This document shows, one piece after another, positions 39,983 to 48,399 of a stretch of DNA of 64,000 nucleotides. The notes under the pieces are model-generated. The model was not told the DNA's origin. It saw only the letters and a list, made by a program, of their open reading frames with translations, and did not search any database. A program made the translations under genes and the position numbers. The stretch covers positions 1 through 64,000 of the forward strand of contig QOUV01000006.1 of the NCBI GenBank assembly GCA_003862155.1, read 5' to 3'. How positions within the stretch are numbered: position 1 is the stretch's first letter; the number at the start of each line of letters is the position of its first letter. The stretch is from Lachnospiraceae bacterium. GTDB lineage: Bacteria; Bacillota; Clostridia; Lachnospirales; Lachnospiraceae.

Positions 39983-41359
39983 ATGGATCAGACAGCCATT
40001 ACAGCGGCCGGAAGTTCGGTCAAAGAGAAGACTGGCATTGCAAAACTTCTCTTTTCTATGTTCAAGATCGGACTTGTCGGTTTCGGTGGCGGCAGCGCAC
40101 TGATTCCTGTGATCGAGCAGGAAGTAGTTGACGACCAGCAGATCGTAGATAAAAAAGATTACGACGAAGCAGTGGTTTCAGCCTGTGCCACACCTGGTGC
40201 ACTTCCTGTAGAGATAGCCGCAGGAGTCGGACGCAGGTCATTTGGGATCAGGGGAATGCTTCTTTCAGCAGTTCTCATGGCTCTTCCGGGAGCAGCTCTT
40301 ACGGTGACTATCTTAGCTCTTCTTTCCGGAAACGATGTCTCATCACTCAATGTTATAAGGATTCTTTCAATAGGCATCGGAGCATTCATAGCAAGCCTTC
40401 TTGCAGAGTATGCGGTCAAAGTATCAAAGGAAGCCAGAAAAGAGGGCAGCAGGAACTTTATCGCAAACATACTTATAATCACAGCCTCATTTATGCTGAC
40501 AGGATCGAAGAGCCTCGTAAGCCTCCTGGGATTTAACAGCATCTCAGACCATATGATAAAGCTTTCGACCTTCCAGATCCTGATGCTCGCGTTTGCAGTA
40601 ATGATCGTAGTTTTCGCAGTTCAGAGTTATTTTTTTAGTAAAAAAGATCAGTCAGCTTCAAGGGGAGCAAAGGCAAAGGTTACAAAGGGTGCGTACATTT
40701 CTCTTATAAAAGAAAATATCGTATGGCTTGTCTTTGCAGCAGTCTTAACAATTCCCGCAGTACTTTTCATTGGAAGAGGACTTGAGTACATCCTGCGCGG
40801 GTATGTTTCATCCTTTATGTCATTTGGAGGCGGCGACGCGTATCTCTCAGTTGCCGATGGCCTCTTTGTAAATACCGGACTTGTAAATGAAAACGACTTC
40901 TATGGGATTTTAGTTCCGATCGCCAATGTTCTTCCGGGTTCTATACTTACAAAGATCCTCTCGGGAGTCGGCTATCTGATCGGGGCCAGAAGCGGCGGCG
41001 CAGCTGCCGGTGCAGCCGGAGCCGTCGCCGGATTTGCGATAAGCGTCGCAGCGTCCGGGATCGTATTCGGAGTAGTCTACTGGATCATGCGCACCTTTGA
41101 AAATGTTTCGTTTTTCAAGTTTGTAAGCAGGTGGATAAATCCTGTGATCGCCGGCCTGCTCCTGGGAGTAATGGTTACGATGTATAAGACTAACGTCGCA
41201 GCCGGCGCGGCACTTGGATTCGGAAAAGGACTGGTAATTATCGTGACGGTTGTTATAGAAGCAGCAGATATATTTGTTATGAACAGGAAAAAGGTTGGAA
41301 ACCTCCTTCCACTTCTCGTATCAGCAGTCGCCGGTGTTCTCGCACTTATGGCATTTTGA
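39983..41359 (+). CDS. Two-domain ChrA-type (CHR family) anion transporter, probable sulfate uptake
   Basis: A 458-residue membrane protein with two CHR domains. The first has GLVGFGGGSALIPVIEQEVV and ATPGALPVEIAAGVG. The second has FMSFGGGDAYLSVADGLFV and PIANVLPGSILTKILSG. The FGGG and PGP/PGA-type signatures define the chromate transporter family. Known members export chromate, an analogue of sulfate. As first gene of an operon that activates and reduces sulfate, uptake of sulfate (or a related oxyanion) is the better guess here, since no other sulfate permease is in the island. AAGGAGG at 39970-39976 precedes ATG 39983. Confidence 0.8.
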   Translation: MDQTAITAAGSSVKEKTGIAKLLFSMFKIGLVGFGGGSALIPVIEQEVVDDQQIVDKKDYDEAVVSACATPGALPVEIAAGVGRRSFGIRGMLLSAVLMALPGAALTVTILALLSGNDVSSLNVIRILSIGIGAFIASLLAEYAVKVSKEARKEGSRNFIANILIITASFMLTGSKSLVSLLGFNSISDHMIKLSTFQILMLAFAVMIVVFAVQSYFFSKKDQSASRGAKAKVTKGAYISLIKENIVWLVFAAVLTIPAVLFIGRGLEYILRGYVSSFMSFGGGDAYLSVADGLFVNTGLVNENDFYGILVPIANVLPGSILTKILSGVGYLIGARSGGAAAGAAGAVAGFAISVAASGIVFGVVYWIMRTFENVSFFKFVSRWINPVIAGLLLGVMVTMYKTNVAAGAALGFGKGLVIIVTVVIEAADIFVMNRKKVGNLLPLLVSAVAGVLALMAF

Positions 41360-41378
41360 TTTGGAAAAGAAGCAGCAG

Positions 41379-43085
41379 ATGAAAATAAGTGATATTAAAA
41401 TTGAAAAACTAAATACCGATGTCCTGATAATCGGAGGCGGAACCGCCGGATGCTACGCAGCGTCCTATATTGGGGAGAATTCCGGATATAAGGTTATTGT
41501 GGCAGAGAAGGCTGACATTAAGCGAAGCGGATGCCTCGCTGCCGGAGTAAACGCCCTGAATGCCTATATTTCGGATGGGCATACTCCGGGGGACTATGTA
41601 GAGTACGCGAGAAAAGACGCAGAGGGCATAGTAAGAGACGATCTTCTGCTTACGATAGCAGAGAAAGTAAATGCCGTAACGCACGATCTCGAGAAAAAGG
41701 GACTTGTGATCTTAAAAGACAGGGATGGCAATTACGTCACGAGAGGCTGGAGAAACGTAAAGATAAATGGCGAGAACATAAAGCCGATTTTAGCTGAAAA
41801 CGTCTGCCGGCAGAAAAATGTAAAAGTCATCAACCATATAAATATCACTGATCTTAAAAAATCAGGAGACTCTGTCACAGGAGCGTATGGCTTTTCCGTG
41901 AGGGAGAAGAAATTCTTTGAAATTGATGCGTCCGCTGTGATCATTGCGACTGGCGGGGCAGCAGGGCTCTATCGGCCGAATAATCCCGGATTTTCAAGGC
42001 ATAAGATGTGGTATCCGCCATTTAACACCGGAGCAGGATACGCGATGGGAATCAGGGCGGGAGCCGAGATGACGACTCTTGAAAACAGATTCGTGGCCCT
42101 GCGATGTAAGGATACGATAGCGCCGACAGGCACTATTGCACAGGGCGTACATGCGAAGCAGGTAAATTCCGACGGAGAAGTCTACGAGACAAAATACGGA
42201 CTTACAACTCCTGAGAGAATTTACGGAACAGTCGAAGAGAAGAGGGCCGGAAGAGGTCCGTGTTACCTTAAGACAAAAGGCATTTCAAAGGAAGCTGAAA
42301 GCGACCTCTACAAGGCATACCTTAACATGGCACCTTCCCAGACGCTTAAGTGGATAGAGTCGGGACGGGGCCCATCAGAAGACAACGTCGAGATCGATGG
42401 GACAGAGCCGTACGTCGTAGGCGGACACACGGCCGGAGGCTTCTGGGTCGATACAGGGCGGCGCACGACAGTAAAAGGACTGTATGCGGCAGGAGACGTG
42501 GCAGGCGGGGCGCCACAGAAATATGTTACCGGAGCTCTTGCAGAGGGAGAGATCGCTGCGAAGACAGTGATAAGTGACTTGGAAAACAGCAAGCCGTCAG
42601 ACAATTTAAAGTCCGCGGATATTTTTAAAAGCTACTTGGATCATTTCAACCGGACGGATTCGACGATCACCTGTGAGCAGGCCGAAGAGGCAATGCAGAA
42701 GACCATGGATGAATACGCCGGAGGCATCGGAAGCGATTACCGCTACAACGAAGCGGGGCTTAAGATCGCAGAAAGGCGCATCGAGGAGATTGAAAAACTC
42801 GCGGGGCGTCTCAGGGCAGATGACATGTATGATCTTTTAAAAATATTTGAACTAAAGGACCGGCTTACGGTCTGCAGGGCACTTATCGCCCACCTCTCTG
42901 CAAGAAAAGAGACCAGATGGCATATTTTCGGGGAGAATGCAGATCACCCTGTACAGGACGCGAAGTTTCTCTGCTATGTAAACTCAGTCTTAAAAGACAA
43001 AAAGATAAAGGTGATCTACAGGCCGCTGGTGAAAAGGAGCGGATACTTACACTCCGAAGCGCAGGAAATGGAGGCGGATACATGA
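41379..43085 (+). CDS. Adenylylsulfate reductase alpha-like flavoprotein (AprA-like)
   Basis: A 568-residue FAD protein of the fumarate reductase/AprA fold. The FAD-binding N-terminus is DVLIIGGGTAGCYAASYIG, and the second FAD contact is VKGLYAAGDVAGGAPQKYV. The capping region includes MGIRAGAEMTTLENRFVALR, as in AprA. It is somewhat shorter than dissimilatory AprA proteins (over 600). Its pairing with a 104-residue ferredoxin gene and with cysD/cysN supports reduction of APS to sulfite and AMP. No CysH-type thiol-dependent reductase is present in the island. ATG 41379 lies 19 bases after the transporter stop. Confidence 0.82.
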   Translation: MKISDIKIEKLNTDVLIIGGGTAGCYAASYIGENSGYKVIVAEKADIKRSGCLAAGVNALNAYISDGHTPGDYVEYARKDAEGIVRDDLLLTIAEKVNAVTHDLEKKGLVILKDRDGNYVTRGWRNVKINGENIKPILAENVCRQKNVKVINHINITDLKKSGDSVTGAYGFSVREKKFFEIDASAVIIATGGAAGLYRPNNPGFSRHKMWYPPFNTGAGYAMGIRAGAEMTTLENRFVALRCKDTIAPTGTIAQGVHAKQVNSDGEVYETKYGLTTPERIYGTVEEKRAGRGPCYLKTKGISKEAESDLYKAYLNMAPSQTLKWIESGRGPSEDNVEIDGTEPYVVGGHTAGGFWVDTGRRTTVKGLYAAGDVAGGAPQKYVTGALAEGEIAAKTVISDLENSKPSDNLKSADIFKSYLDHFNRTDSTITCEQAEEAMQKTMDEYAGGIGSDYRYNEAGLKIAERRIEEIEKLAGRLRADDMYDLLKIFELKDRLTVCRALIAHLSARKETRWHIFGENADHPVQDAKFLCYVNSVLKDKKIKVIYRPLVKRSGYLHSEAQEMEADT

Positions 43086-43396
43086 GCATAAGGATCGACA
43101 GAAATAAATGTATCGGATGCGGACGATGCAGCGACGCCTGTCCTGGCAATCTGCTGTGGCTTGATAAGGAAAACAAGGCATTTATTAAAGACGTAAGAGA
43201 CTGCTGGGGATGTACCTCATGCCTCAAAGCCTGCCCGGTAACGGCGATAAGCTTTTATCTCGGTGCAGACATCGGAGGATGCGGCTCGCAGATGACAGTG
43301 GAGAGAAACGGCTTTATTTACAACTGGCGTATAAAGACACCGGACGGCGGTGAAAAGGTTATAAGCGTTGACAGCCGGAATTCAAACGCCTATTAG
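43082..43396 (+). CDS. Adenylylsulfate reductase beta-like ferredoxin subunit (AprB-like)
   Basis: A 104-residue protein with two [4Fe-4S] motifs, KCIGCGRCSDACPGN and CWGCTSCLKACPVTA, then a short tail with GGCGSQMTVERNG and an aromatic stretch. AprB proteins have this double-cluster head and a tail that wraps AprA; this tail is shorter than in sulfate reducers. It overlaps aprA by four bases, so the two are coupled. An in-frame open stretch upstream is not part of the gene. Confidence 0.82.
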   Translation: MSIRIDRNKCIGCGRCSDACPGNLLWLDKENKAFIKDVRDCWGCTSCLKACPVTAISFYLGADIGGCGSQMTVERNGFIYNWRIKTPDGGEKVISVDSRNSNAY

Positions 43397-43420
43397 AAAT
43401 TTTTCAGAGAGGAAATATCA

Positions 43421-44332
43421 ATGAGTAAGTTATCACATCTGGATGCGCTCGAAGCAGAGGCCATCTATATAATTCGTGAAGTAGCTGCCGAGTGTGAAAA
43501 GCCGGTAATGCTCTATTCAATCGGAAAAGACAGCACGGTAATGCTCCATCTGGCTTTAAAGGCATTTTACCCTGAGAAGCCGCCATTCCCATTTTTACAT
43601 GTAAATACGACATGGAAATTCCATGAGATGATAGAATTCCGCGACGCCCAGGCCAAAAAATATGGTCTGAACATGATCGAGTGGATCAATCAGGACGGAG
43701 TAAAGAAGGGGGTAAACCCGTTTGATTACGGTGCTTCCTATACAGACATAATGAAGACACAGGCCTTAAAGCAGGCACTTACCACCTATGGATTTACCGC
43801 AGCTTTCGGCGGCGGCAGACGTGATGAAGAGAAATCGAGAGCCAAAGAGAGAATTTTCTCATTCAGAAATTCAGCGCAGGCCTGGGACCCGAAGAATCAG
43901 AGACCCGAGATGTGGAAGCTCTACAATACGCAGATACACAAGGGAGAGAGCATCAGGGTTTTCCCTATCTCGAACTGGACAGAGAAAGATATCTGGCAGT
44001 ACATCAAGCGTGAGAACTTAGAGATCGTTTCCCTCTACTATGCGAAGGAGCGCCCGTGCATCGAGCACGACGGAAACCTTATCATGGTAGACGACGATCG
44101 GATCGTAAAGAAGCTAGGTTTAAAGCCGGAAGACATAATGCACAAGAAGATCCGTTTCCGTACCTTGGGATGCTACCCTCTTACAGGCGGTTTTGAATCC
44201 GACGCAGACACTCTTGATGCGATCGTAAAAGAGACACTTGGTGCAGTAGAATCCGAGAGAACGAGCCGTATCATTGACAAAGATGGCGGTGCAGCGAGCA
44301 TGGAAAAACGTAAGAGGGAGGGATATTTCTAA
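43421..44332 (+). CDS. cysD: Sulfate adenylyltransferase subunit 2
   Basis: A 303-residue catalytic subunit of the heteromeric ATP sulfurylase that makes APS from sulfate and ATP. The PP-loop is [17 protein letters not shown]. Other CysD motifs are [32 protein letters not shown] and [14 protein letters not shown]. The length is standard. AGAGAGGA precedes ATG 43421. The stop overlaps cysN by one base. Confidence 0.95.
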   Translation: MSKLSHLDALEAEAIYIIREVAAECEKPVMLYSIGKDSTVMLHLALKAFYPEKPPFPFLHVNTTWKFHEMIEFRDAQAKKYGLNMIEWINQDGVKKGVNPFDYGASYTDIMKTQALKQALTTYGFTAAFGGGRRDEEKSRAKERIFSFRNSAQAWDPKNQRPEMWKLYNTQIHKGESIRVFPISNWTEKDIWQYIKRENLEIVSLYYAKERPCIEHDGNLIMVDDDRIVKKLGLKPEDIMHKKIRFRTLGCYPLTGGFESDADTLDAIVKETLGAVESERTSRIIDKDGGAASMEKRKREGYF

Positions 44333-45987
44333 TGAGCGGTTTACTTAAATTTATTACCTGCGGAAGCGTTGACGACGGAAAATCAACACTTATCGGACAT
44401 CTTCTCTATGACGCAAAACTCCTCTATGCAGATCAGGAGGACGCGCTGAAGCTCGACTCTAAGGTCGGAAGCCGTGGCGGCGATATCGACTACTCACTCC
44501 TTTTAGATGGACTTCAGGCCGAGCGTGAGCAGGGTATCACAATAGATGTGGCCTACAGATATTTTACGACAGACAGGAGAAGCTTCATCTGCGCCGATAC
44601 TCCGGGACACGAGGAGTACACAAGAAATATGGCCTGCGGCGCCTCATTTGCAGATCTTGCGATAATCCTTATCGATGCGACGAAAGGCGTTTTAGTACAG
44701 ACCAGACGCCACGCGAGAATCTGCGCACTGATGGGCATCAGATATTTTGTCTTCGCTGTGAACAAGATGGATCTGGCAGATTACTCTGAGGACACATTTG
44801 ACAAGATAAAGAAGCAGATCGAAGAACTCAAAAAAGAGCTCTCACTTTACAGTGCAGTCATTATCCCGGTATCAGCTACCGAGGGAGACAACATCACGAA
44901 GCGCTCTTCGAATATGGACTGGTACAAGGGACCTGTCCTTCAGGACTACCTAGAGACAGTAGATATCGACGAGGCCACGGAGAATGAAAAGGGCTTCTAT
45001 ATGCCGGTACAGCGTGTCTGCAGACCGAGCCACGAGTTCAGAGGTTTCCAGGGCCAGATAGAACACGGCACAGTAAAGATCGGAGACGAGGTACGCTCAC
45101 TTCCAAGCGGTGAGAAAGCCCATGTAAAGGGAATAATAGTCGCAGATCACAGTGAGGAGTCGGCAGTAGAAGGACAGCCTGTTACGATCCAGCTCGACAG
45201 GGAAGTGGATGTATCGAGAGGCTGCGTTATAGAATCGGGAACTGACCTAAAGGCAGCTGACAGCTTTGAGACCGAGGTCCTCTGGATGGACGACGACAGC
45301 CTGACACTTGGAAAGAACTTCCTTGTAAAACTTGGCACCAAGCTTATTCCAGGACTTATTACAGAGATAAAGTACAAGATCGACATAAATACCGGAGAGC
45401 ATCAGAGCACCGATACCTTGAAAAAGAACGAGATCGCAGTAGTAACGATCGCTGTGACCGAGCCTGTCATAGCATCAGAGTTTTCAAAATACCGCACCAT
45501 GGGTGAGCTGATCCTTATCGACAGGATCACTAATATGACATCAGCCTGCGGCGTTATTACGAAGCTCGAAGATGGCACGAAGAAGCGCCATTACGCAGCA
45601 GACCGCGCGGCAAGGAGCGCCCTCAACTGGCAGTCACCTCTTGTCGTTGAGTTCAGGCCTTTTGAGGACGGCACTTCGGTCGATGAGATAGAAGAGGCAG
45701 AATTTAAGCTGACAAGTTCAGGCCGCCACACCTATTTCTATCACCCGCAGAGCGGTGAGGACTACGCCAATGTCGTAAAGAACCTCTTCGAGGCAGGACT
45801 TATAGTTCTTATAGTACTTGACGAGGATCAGAAGGAAAACGACAGTCTCGCATCGAATGAGCACTGCAAGACATGGAGCGTACTGCGCGATTCAGATAAA
45901 GACGTGACATCTGACCAGATTTCTGCTAAGATATTCCAGTCGACATATTCAACTGTTACACTTGATAAGAATAACTGGATCATTTAA
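44332..45987 (+). CDS. cysN: Sulfate adenylyltransferase subunit 1 with degenerate C-terminal extension
   Basis: A 551-residue GTPase that drives APS synthesis. G1 is GSVDDGKSTLIGHLL, G3 is ADTPGHEEYTRNM and G4 is NKMDLADYS. EF-Tu-like beta-barrels follow to about residue 430. Plain CysN is near 475 residues and CysN-CysC fusions near 630. Here the last about 100 residues include SGRHTYFYHPQSGEDY and LFEAGLIVLIVL, which recall the middle of APS kinase (GxxTYLLDGDN and VEAGLVVL), but the kinase P-loop is missing. The extension looks like a decayed CysC, fitting a route that uses APS rather than PAPS. Confidence 0.9.
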   Translation: MSGLLKFITCGSVDDGKSTLIGHLLYDAKLLYADQEDALKLDSKVGSRGGDIDYSLLLDGLQAEREQGITIDVAYRYFTTDRRSFICADTPGHEEYTRNMACGASFADLAIILIDATKGVLVQTRRHARICALMGIRYFVFAVNKMDLADYSEDTFDKIKKQIEELKKELSLYSAVIIPVSATEGDNITKRSSNMDWYKGPVLQDYLETVDIDEATENEKGFYMPVQRVCRPSHEFRGFQGQIEHGTVKIGDEVRSLPSGEKAHVKGIIVADHSEESAVEGQPVTIQLDREVDVSRGCVIESGTDLKAADSFETEVLWMDDDSLTLGKNFLVKLGTKLIPGLITEIKYKIDINTGEHQSTDTLKKNEIAVVTIAVTEPVIASEFSKYRTMGELILIDRITNMTSACGVITKLEDGTKKRHYAADRAARSALNWQSPLVVEFRPFEDGTSVDEIEEAEFKLTSSGRHTYFYHPQSGEDYANVVKNLFEAGLIVLIVLDEDQKENDSLASNEHCKTWSVLRDSDKDVTSDQISAKIFQSTYSTVTLDKNNWII

Positions 45988-45990
45988 AAA

Positions 45991-46221
45991 ATGTGGCGTG
46001 AAGATCTGATAAAAGAAGTTCAGAGAATAAAGGGAAAACAGGCAGCGGAGCACTTTGAAGCGGTGCTCCTGCCGTCTGTGCTTATCGACTTCCTTAAAGT
46101 CTTAAAGCAGAACAGGACAAGGGAGGAATACCATATAGATAATGGCATCACCCTGACCCTTGCGGGCAGAAAACCCGCCCAGATCACAGAAGTGTATCTG
46201 AACGGGAAGAAGATTTTATAA
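45991..46221 (+). CDS. Unknown 76-residue protein at end of sulfur operon B
   Basis: A short acidic-to-neutral protein, MWREDLIKEVQRIKGKQA at the start, then a helical LLPSVLIDFLKVLKQNR and a beta-like end (ITLTLAGRKPAQITEVYLNG). There are no cysteines, no signal peptide and no membrane segment. It starts 4 bases after the cysN stop without a ribosome site, so it is likely coupled to cysN. I do not recognise the family. Its place suggests a role tied to ATP sulfurylase or to the reductase. Confidence 0.6.
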   Translation: MWREDLIKEVQRIKGKQAAEHFEAVLLPSVLIDFLKVLKQNRTREEYHIDNGITLTLAGRKPAQITEVYLNGKKIL

Positions 46222-46230
46222 TGCATTTTA

Positions 46231-46266
46231 AGCAGCTTTTCCTGGCGGAAGAGCTGTTATTTTTTT
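46231..46266 (+). terminator. Terminator of operon B
   Basis: CAGCTTTTCC (46233-46242) and GGAAGAGCTG (46247-46256), with one G-T pair, enclose TGGC and are followed by TTATTTTTTT. The T-run covers the stop codon of the convergent rlmD-type gene. Confidence 0.85.
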
Positions 46267-47765
46267 GTAAACAGGGCGATGACTTCGACTCCTGCCGTCC
46301 TTGGGAACATATCGACGCAGGAAATATGGCTTACCTTGTAGCCCTCGTTTAAAAATGCCGGGATATCGCGCGCCAGCGAGGCAGGCTGACAGGCAATGTA
46401 GATAAGTGAAGGCACCTCGTAGGAGAGTATCTTCCTTAAGGCTTTAGGCGAAAGCCCCTCGCGAGGCGGATCTACGATAATGTAGTCCGGCTTTTCGTCG
46501 ATGCCATCGAGCACTTTAAATACGTCTCCGCAGAGAAAATCGCAGTTTGTGATGTGGTTTGCGGCGGCGTTTTCCTTTGCAGCATCTACAGCTTCTTTAA
46601 CGATCTCTATACCTGTCACGTGATCAGCGTAAGGCGAGATGATCTGGGTGATGGTCCCTGTCCCGCTGTAGAGGTCAAATACCTCGCGTGGCTTTCTGCC
46701 GCCTAAGGCTTCAAGCAGGTATCTGCCAGCCTTCTCGTAGAGCTTTTCGGCGCCGGCAGAGTTCGTCTGGAAAAATGAGAACGGAGTGATCTTAAACGAA
46801 AGCCCGGAGAGCTTCTCGTAAAAATGATCCTGTCCGTACAGGACTTCGGTCCCCTGATCTATTACAGCGTCTGACAAGGAGTTATTTCTAGTGTGGAGGA
46901 TGCCTGCGATCTCTCCGGATAGATTTAAAGATCTAAGTACGGATACATAGCCCAAGAGAAGCTCTTTTTCATCACATATCTCTTCGGAAGTCATCTTAGG
47001 ATGCTCTTCGGTAAGCCCGCCGCGGTTATCGGTAAAAGGTGAGAAGCGCAAGGAGTCTTTCGAGTCGTCAGACCAGCTTTCAGGCAGATAGTCGGCCGTG
47101 ACAAGGTCGATTAGGATCTGCCCCGTGAAATGGGCGCGCCTCACCAGAAGGTGACGCAGGTATCCACGATGAGTTCCCTTGCGGTAAAAGGCCGTATCTT
47201 TAAAATATCTCCTCGTTGAATCTATTATCAACCCAAAATCCGGATCGCAGATCGTGCATCCCGGCACCGATACTATATCGTAGAAAGCTCCCTTCCTGTG
47301 CATCCCGACTTCAAGCCCGCCGCCATAGACGCGGTTTCCAAAGCTGTACTCCATCTTGTTCCTATAGCCTGTGCACGAATCACTCGGAGTCAGGCCCTCG
47401 AAGACCTGATCGAATGAAGGAACTGTATTTTCAAAGAGTTTTCTGATCTGGTGTTCTTTAATGCGGCACTCATCCTCATACGAGATAGTCTGGTAGACAC
47501 AGCCTCCGCACCTGTCGCCGTCTTCACCTGGATAGCAGAAGTGGGGGCAGAGTGAGCTTGATTCAATATCGCTTTCTTTAATGATGCGGCGCAGCTCGCC
47601 CTTCGTATTGTCTACAGAGCTTCTGGTAATACGGAGCTCAACTGTCTGGCCGGGTATGACGCCTTTTACAGAGGCGACTCTGTCTGTTCCTTCTATCGCC
47701 ACTTTTCCAGTGCATGGGAAGACGGTGTCGATCACGTTTCCGGTAACTATATCATTCTTTTTCAT
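46257..47765 (-). CDS. RlmD/RumA-type rRNA uracil-5-methyltransferase
   Basis: A 502-residue SAM-dependent RNA methyltransferase. The N-terminal TRAM domain (about 1-65) is followed by 4Fe-4S ligands in CPHFCYPGEDGDRCGGC. SAM binding is in VFDLYSGTGTITQIIS and VTGIEIVKEAVDAAKENA. The motif IIVDPPREGLSPKAL is typical. The catalytic cysteine lies in YIACQPASLARD; usual proteins read SCNP. The exact target (U1939, U747 or tRNA U54-like) cannot be told. ATG 47765 is on the minus strand, downstream of the small gene at 47845. Confidence 0.9.
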   Translation of the reverse strand: MKKNDIVTGNVIDTVFPCTGKVAIEGTDRVASVKGVIPGQTVELRITRSSVDNTKGELRRIIKESDIESSSLCPHFCYPGEDGDRCGGCVYQTISYEDECRIKEHQIRKLFENTVPSFDQVFEGLTPSDSCTGYRNKMEYSFGNRVYGGGLEVGMHRKGAFYDIVSVPGCTICDPDFGLIIDSTRRYFKDTAFYRKGTHRGYLRHLLVRRAHFTGQILIDLVTADYLPESWSDDSKDSLRFSPFTDNRGGLTEEHPKMTSEEICDEKELLLGYVSVLRSLNLSGEIAGILHTRNNSLSDAVIDQGTEVLYGQDHFYEKLSGLSFKITPFSFFQTNSAGAEKLYEKAGRYLLEALGGRKPREVFDLYSGTGTITQIISPYADHVTGIEIVKEAVDAAKENAAANHITNCDFLCGDVFKVLDGIDEKPDYIIVDPPREGLSPKALRKILSYEVPSLIYIACQPASLARDIPAFLNEGYKVSHISCVDMFPRTAGVEVIALFTKK

Positions 47766-47783
47766 AATTCACTTTGCAGTAAT

Positions 47784-47816
47784 AAAAAAAGCCCCCGGCA
47801 AAATTGTCGAAGGCTC
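47784..47816 (-). terminator. Terminator after the small acidic membrane protein gene
   Basis: On the minus strand, GAGCC...CGAC and GCCGGGGGCT form an imperfect stem around AATTTT, followed by seven T. It lies between the 47845 gene and the rlmD-type gene. Confidence 0.55.
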
Positions 47817-47844
47817 GTCATCCATAAACTAAAGATCAGTAAAC

Positions 47845-48171
47845 TCAGGCCTTTTCGGTGTCAGCGTCATCCTCGAAGAGGTCGTCATCATCGAAAGAGT
47901 CATCGAAGTCATCATCGAAAGCGTCGTCGTAATCAGGTGTGAAGTAACGGTACAGAGCATAAGCTACGCCGCAGATAACAGCAACAACACCGACGAAGAT
48001 AAGAAGTCCCTTGATAAATTTTTTCATGTCTGTTTTCTCCTTCTTCTGCTGCAAGATTTCTTTTCTCGATCTGACGAGGCCGAATGGTTTATCAACAATG
48101 CTCTTCAGCTTATTGATATTGATAAGATCAGCCAGGTCGTCCTTTGTGAGTTTCTTGGAAAATATTTTCAT
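47845..48171 (-). CDS. Small membrane protein with poly-acidic tail
   Basis: 108 residues from ATG 48171, which has a strong AGGAGGTG site. The N-terminal 45 residues are soluble and basic (KIFSKKLTKDDLADLI; DKPFGLVRSRKEIL). One membrane helix follows at about 56-75, and then a tail almost only of Asp, Glu and Phe (DDAFDDDFDDSFDDDDLFED). A second ATG at 48027, residue 49, has its own AAGGAG, so a 60-residue short form may also be made. I do not recognise the family. The acidic tail could bind cations or a basic partner. Confidence 0.6.
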   Translation of the reverse strand: MKIFSKKLTKDDLADLININKLKSIVDKPFGLVRSRKEILQQKKEKTDMKKFIKGLLIFVGVVAVICGVAYALYRYFTPDYDDAFDDDFDDSFDDDDLFEDDADTEKA

Positions 48172-48301
48172 AACACCTCCTGTATGAAGCATTAATCTAA
48201 AAGATTATCAAATTGATTATAGCACACCCGCGCATTAAAGGACAACAACAATTTAACAATTTTGGCTATACAAAAAATCAGTTTTTATTTTATTTTTAGA
48301 A

Positions 48302-48330
48302 TTTAAAGTAGTAAAATGTAAAAATATAAT
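48302..48330 (+). promoter_or_regulatory. Promoter for permease gene
   Basis: TTTAAA (48302-48307), a 17-bp spacer and TATAAT (48325-48330), in an AT-rich stretch. The leader to ATG 48400 is about 63 bases. Confidence 0.5.
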
Positions 48331-48399
48331 AAAACTTTGGATGATGATCCAATAAAAGAGGCGGGGTGTAAATGTATTTTTAGTAAGGAGGTAATGGCA

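Noticed and set aside
42917..43081. Upstream extension of the AprB-like frame inside aprA
   Set aside because: The ferredoxin fold begins at ATG 43082, which has the usual 4-base overlap with aprA; the extension is out-of-frame aprA sequence.
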